Origin: an uncultured Lachnospiraceae bacterium
GTDB taxonomy: Bacteria; Bacillota; Clostridia; Lachnospirales; Lachnospiraceae
Assembly: GCA_900553305.1 (NCBI GenBank)
Contig: USDI01000093.1
Location: 1 to 7,955 of the forward strand
Direction of reading: 5' to 3'
DNA length: 7,955 nucleotides
The notes beneath the pieces are model-generated. The model was not told where the DNA came from. It made no database searches and saw only the letters and a list, made by a program, of their open reading frames with translations. Of the stretch, positions 6,112 through 7,955 are shown one piece after another. The first letter of the stretch is position 1. Each line of letters opens with the position of its first letter. The position numbers were made by a program, and so were the translations under genes.

Positions 6112-7227
6112 ATGACGATGATGGAAGAGGGTGTTACGGATGAGGAGATCATGCAGTATATGCAGGACACGTACCTCATCAGTGAGGAAAAGGGAAAGCT
6201 TGCCATTGAGATTGCCCGAAGGGAAAAGGCCCTGCTTGATACCCTTCATTACGAAGACGGATACAGCCTTTACATTGGGATTCCGTTCTGTCCAACCACC
6301 TGTCTGTACTGTTCCTTTACCTCTTATCCGATCTTTTCCTGGGAAAAGAGGGTATCCGAATATTTAACGGCACTGGAAAAGGAAATTGACTTTGTAAGCA
6401 GCTTTTATCAGGACAAAATTCTGGATACGATTTATATTGGCGGAGGCACGCCGACTACATTGAAAGCACCGGAGCTGGAACGGCTTCTTTCTTATATCGA
6501 AGAGAAGTTGGATCTGTCCCATTTACAGGAATTTACGGTTGAAGCGGGAAGAGCGGACAGCATTACGAGAGACAAGCTGGAGGTCTTAAAGAAGCATGGA
6601 GTTACCAGAATTTCCGTGAATCCGCAGACCATGAACCAGAAGACACTCGATCTGATCGGCAGACGCCATACCGTAGAGCAGGTAAAGGAAGCATTTGCCC
6701 TTGCAAGAGAGGTTGGATTCACCAACATTAATATGGATATTATCTTAGGACTTCCGGAAGAAACGGAAACCGAAGTGCAGCATACGATCGATGAAATTGT
6801 GGCGATGCAGCCGGACAGCCTGACCGTACATTCCCTTGCCATTAAACGGGCATCGAAGCTCAGCCAGTGGATTGAGGAAAAGGGAATTTCCATGCTGAAC
6901 AACACAGAAGAAACCATGAAGATTGCCATGGAGGGTGCAAAGCAGCTTCGGATGGTTCCGTATTATCTCTACCGCCAGAAAAACATGTCCGGCAACTTTG
7001 AAAACGTTGGTTACGCGACAGAGGGAAACTTTGGCATTTATAACATTCTGATCATGGAGGAGAAACAGACCATCGTAGCCCTTGGAGCGGGTTCGATCAC
7101 CAAGCGGGTTTATCCGGACGGACGGATTGAACGGTGCGACAATGTGAAGGATGTTGGATTATATATTGAGAAGATTGAAGAAATGATGGAACGGAAGAAA
7201 AAACTTCTTTCTGATCCATTAGAATGA
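6112..7227 (+). CDS. hemZ: HemZ radical SAM domain (HemN-like), split from its N-terminus
   Basis: This 371-residue part carries the catalytic core of HemZ, an oxygen-independent coproporphyrinogen III oxidase-like radical SAM enzyme. GIPFCPTTCLYC (56-67) gives the CxxxCxxC cluster ligands C60, C64 and C67, and GGGTPT (110-115) binds SAM. EFTVEAGR, NMDIILGLPEET and YYLYRQKNMSGNFENVGY, typical of the HemZ/HemW group, follow. No core motif is lost. The ATG at 6112 has no clear ribosome binding site, but it lies 6 bases after the TAA of the first half and in the same frame, so termination-reinitiation or readthrough could express it. ATGs at 6118 and 6121 are alternatives. Whether the product really acts on coproporphyrinogen is uncertain, since many gut Clostridia with hemZ lack a complete haem pathway. 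It is the last gene of the rel operon. Confidence 0.88.
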   Translation: MTMMEEGVTDEEIMQYMQDTYLISEEKGKLAIEIARREKALLDTLHYEDGYSLYIGIPFCPTTCLYCSFTSYPIFSWEKRVSEYLTALEKEIDFVSSFYQDKILDTIYIGGGTPTTLKAPELERLLSYIEEKLDLSHLQEFTVEAGRADSITRDKLEVLKKHGVTRISVNPQTMNQKTLDLIGRRHTVEQVKEAFALAREVGFTNINMDIILGLPEETETEVQHTIDEIVAMQPDSLTVHSLAIKRASKLSQWIEEKGISMLNNTEETMKIAMEGAKQLRMVPYYLYRQKNMSGNFENVGYATEGNFGIYNILIMEEKQTIVALGAGSITKRVYPDGRIERCDNVKDVGLYIEKIEEMMERKKKLLSDPLE

Positions 7228-7257
7228 GCAATGGGAAAACTGGAATTGTTTGTTTTT

Positions 7258-7300
7258 AAAAAGGACAAATTCATTTTATAAAATGAGTTTGTTCTTTTTT
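7258..7300 (+). terminator. Rho-independent terminator of the rel-MBL-hemZ operon
   Basis: Bases 7258-7276 and 7281-7299 pair continuously, with only two G-U wobbles, around a four-base loop. The 3' arm ends in a run of six T (7295-7300), and the 5' side starts with a run of A, so the hairpin could also stop - strand transcription. It begins about 30 bases after the hemZ stop. Confidence 0.9.
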
Positions 7301-7342
7301 CTTTACAAATATAGCGGACAGGGATATAGTAATTATATTGAA

Positions 7343-7357
7343 TTATAAGTCTTATAA
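7343..7357. other. 15-base palindrome of unknown role
   Basis: TTATAAG (7343-7349) and CTTATAA (7351-7357) are a perfect inverted repeat around a single base, in the AT-rich gap between the hemZ terminator and the next promoter. Its size and symmetry resemble a small repressor operator, but it lies about 70 bases upstream of the predicted promoter. In DNA this AT-rich it could be chance. The rest of 7301-7429 shows no gene. Confidence 0.35.
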
Positions 7358-7429
7358 ATGGTGTATTCTAAAAACATTGCTTATACAAAATATCAAAAAC
7401 TAATTCCTAATAAAAAGTGAATATGGAAC

Positions 7430-7458
7430 TTGTAAACAGAGAGTAAATCCGCTATACT
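7430..7458 (+). promoter_or_regulatory. Promoter of the 49-residue ORF
   Basis: TTGTAA (7430-7435) and TATACT (7453-7458) are separated by 17 bases. The predicted start, near 7465, falls after the GTG at 7462. That supports the ATG at 7501 as the real start of the small gene. The same unit may extend into the XRE gene, since no convincing terminator lies between them. Confidence 0.65.
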
Positions 7459-7500
7459 ATTGTGTATAAACCAATACAAAATCAGAAAGGCGGTAGAAGG

Positions 7501-7650
7501 ATGGAAGAAATGCAAAATCAGGAATTATGTATTCTGCTGGAAAGTATTCTTGCACTTCTTGAAACCGGTAATGTAGACCGGGCGAAAGAAATTTTACAGA
7601 ATGCAATTAACAGAATGGATAAAGGATCCACAACCAGTACGAAAGAATAG
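7501..7650 (+). CDS. Small 49-residue helical protein, function unknown
   Basis: I do not recognise a family. The 49-residue product has no signal peptide or membrane segment. It reads as two amphipathic helices: a Leu/Ile-rich one (ELCILLESILALLET, about 8-22) and, after a Gly-Asn turn, VDRAKEILQNAINRMD (about 25-40). The GNVDRAKEIL turn and second helix resemble a single TPR-like hairpin, which suggests a protein-binding or dimerising role; this is inference from pattern only. A polar Ser/Thr/Lys tail follows. The ATG at 7501 has a ribosome binding site (AAAGGCGG, 7486-7493) and a promoter placed just upstream. The in-frame GTG at 7462 is unlikely because it precedes the predicted transcript start. 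An XRE regulator starts 97 bases downstream. Confidence 0.72.
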   Translation: MEEMQNQELCILLESILALLETGNVDRAKEILQNAINRMDKGSTTSTKE

Positions 7651-7747
7651 CAGTTAACTCTACGGAGCGTGGGTTCCGTTTCTGAATCGTTACCTCTATT
7701 ATAAAGGCGTAAAAGGAAACCGGACGAATTAGGTGGAGGATGAGGTT

Positions 7748-7955
7748 ATGGATCAGAAAAAGACAGGACAATTTATTGCTGCGCTTCGTAAGAACAGAAA
7801 TATGACGCAAAGGCAGCTTGCAGAAAAACTGGATATCAGTGAAAAGACGATTTCCAAATGGGAATGTGGGAATGGTTTACCGGAAGTGACTTATATGGAG
7901 CCGTTGTGTGAGATCCTTGGGATTACGGTGAATGAGCTTCATATAGAAGCCTTAA
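7748..7955 (+). CDS. XRE-family helix-turn-helix regulator (partial, N-terminal)
   Basis: Only the first 69 codons lie in the window and the frame is open at the right edge. They encode a complete Cro/C1-type HTH domain. LRKNRNMTQRQLAEKL (13-28) supplies the first helices, and ISEKTISKWECGNGLPE (30-46) the turn, recognition helix and following signature. EPLCEILGITVNEL (51-64) closes the domain. This form, with SEKTISKWE and a late NEL, is very common in Firmicutes cytoplasmic regulators; the part after the HTH, which would show the ligand or partner domain, is missing. The ATG at 7748 has a strong GGAGG at 7735-7739. It probably binds DNA as a dimer. Its target, and whether it acts with the upstream 49-residue protein, cannot be told from here. 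Confidence 0.93.
   Translation, partial: MDQKKTGQFIAALRKNRNMTQRQLAEKLDISEKTISKWECGNGLPEVTYMEPLCEILGITVNELHIEAL

Noticed and set aside
7310..7456. TATAGCGGA (7310-7318) inverted at 7448-7456
   Set aside because: Nine bases over about 130 bases of AT-rich DNA, with no extension on either side, is probably chance.
7662..7679. ACGGA/TCCGT hairpin after the 49-residue ORF
   Set aside because: Only 5 bp with an 8-base loop and no proper T tract, too weak to call a terminator.

Overview
The window looks like the chromosome of a low-to-moderate GC Firmicute, most likely a Lachnospiraceae-type Clostridium relative. Evidence: a perfect CIRCE (HrcA) operator in front of groESL, a bifunctional Gram-positive-type Rel with the RFKD motif, a rel / metallo-beta-lactamase-fold hydrolase / hemZ gene order, strong AGGAGG-type ribosome binding sites and AT-rich intergenic DNA. 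All recognisable genes are on the + strand.

Layout. 1-399: possible tail of an upstream gene, a rho-independent terminator (115-153), an AT- and purine-rich stretch, then a promoter (280-308) and CIRCE (321-347). 400-2381: groES and groEL, the heat-shock chaperonin operon. 2375-2543: a large composite inverted-repeat structure. Its outer arms match at 20 of 21 positions, the left arm includes the groEL stop codon, and it encloses a strong terminator hairpin plus two more hairpins. 2584-2612: a near-consensus promoter (TTGACT-N17-TATAAT) for the next operon. 2686-7227: rel ((p)ppGpp synthetase/hydrolase), an MBL-fold hydrolase, and hemZ (HemN-like radical SAM protein), closed by a 20-bp terminator hairpin (7258-7299). 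7430-7458: a promoter for a 49-residue protein of unknown function (7501-7650). 7748 to the window end: the N-terminal part of an XRE-family regulator.

The most unusual point is in hemZ. It is split by an in-frame TAA carried in a 24-bp insertion at the junction of its N-terminal and radical SAM domains. Removing the 24 bp restores a normal reading frame of about 497 codons. Every inserted base can be accounted for as inverted copies of two downstream segments of the same gene (6372-6384 and 6528-6543), joined through short microhomologies. This is the signature of a serial template-switch mutation. I found no evidence of a new defence or mobile system. The composite structure after groEL is the best candidate for an undescribed element.
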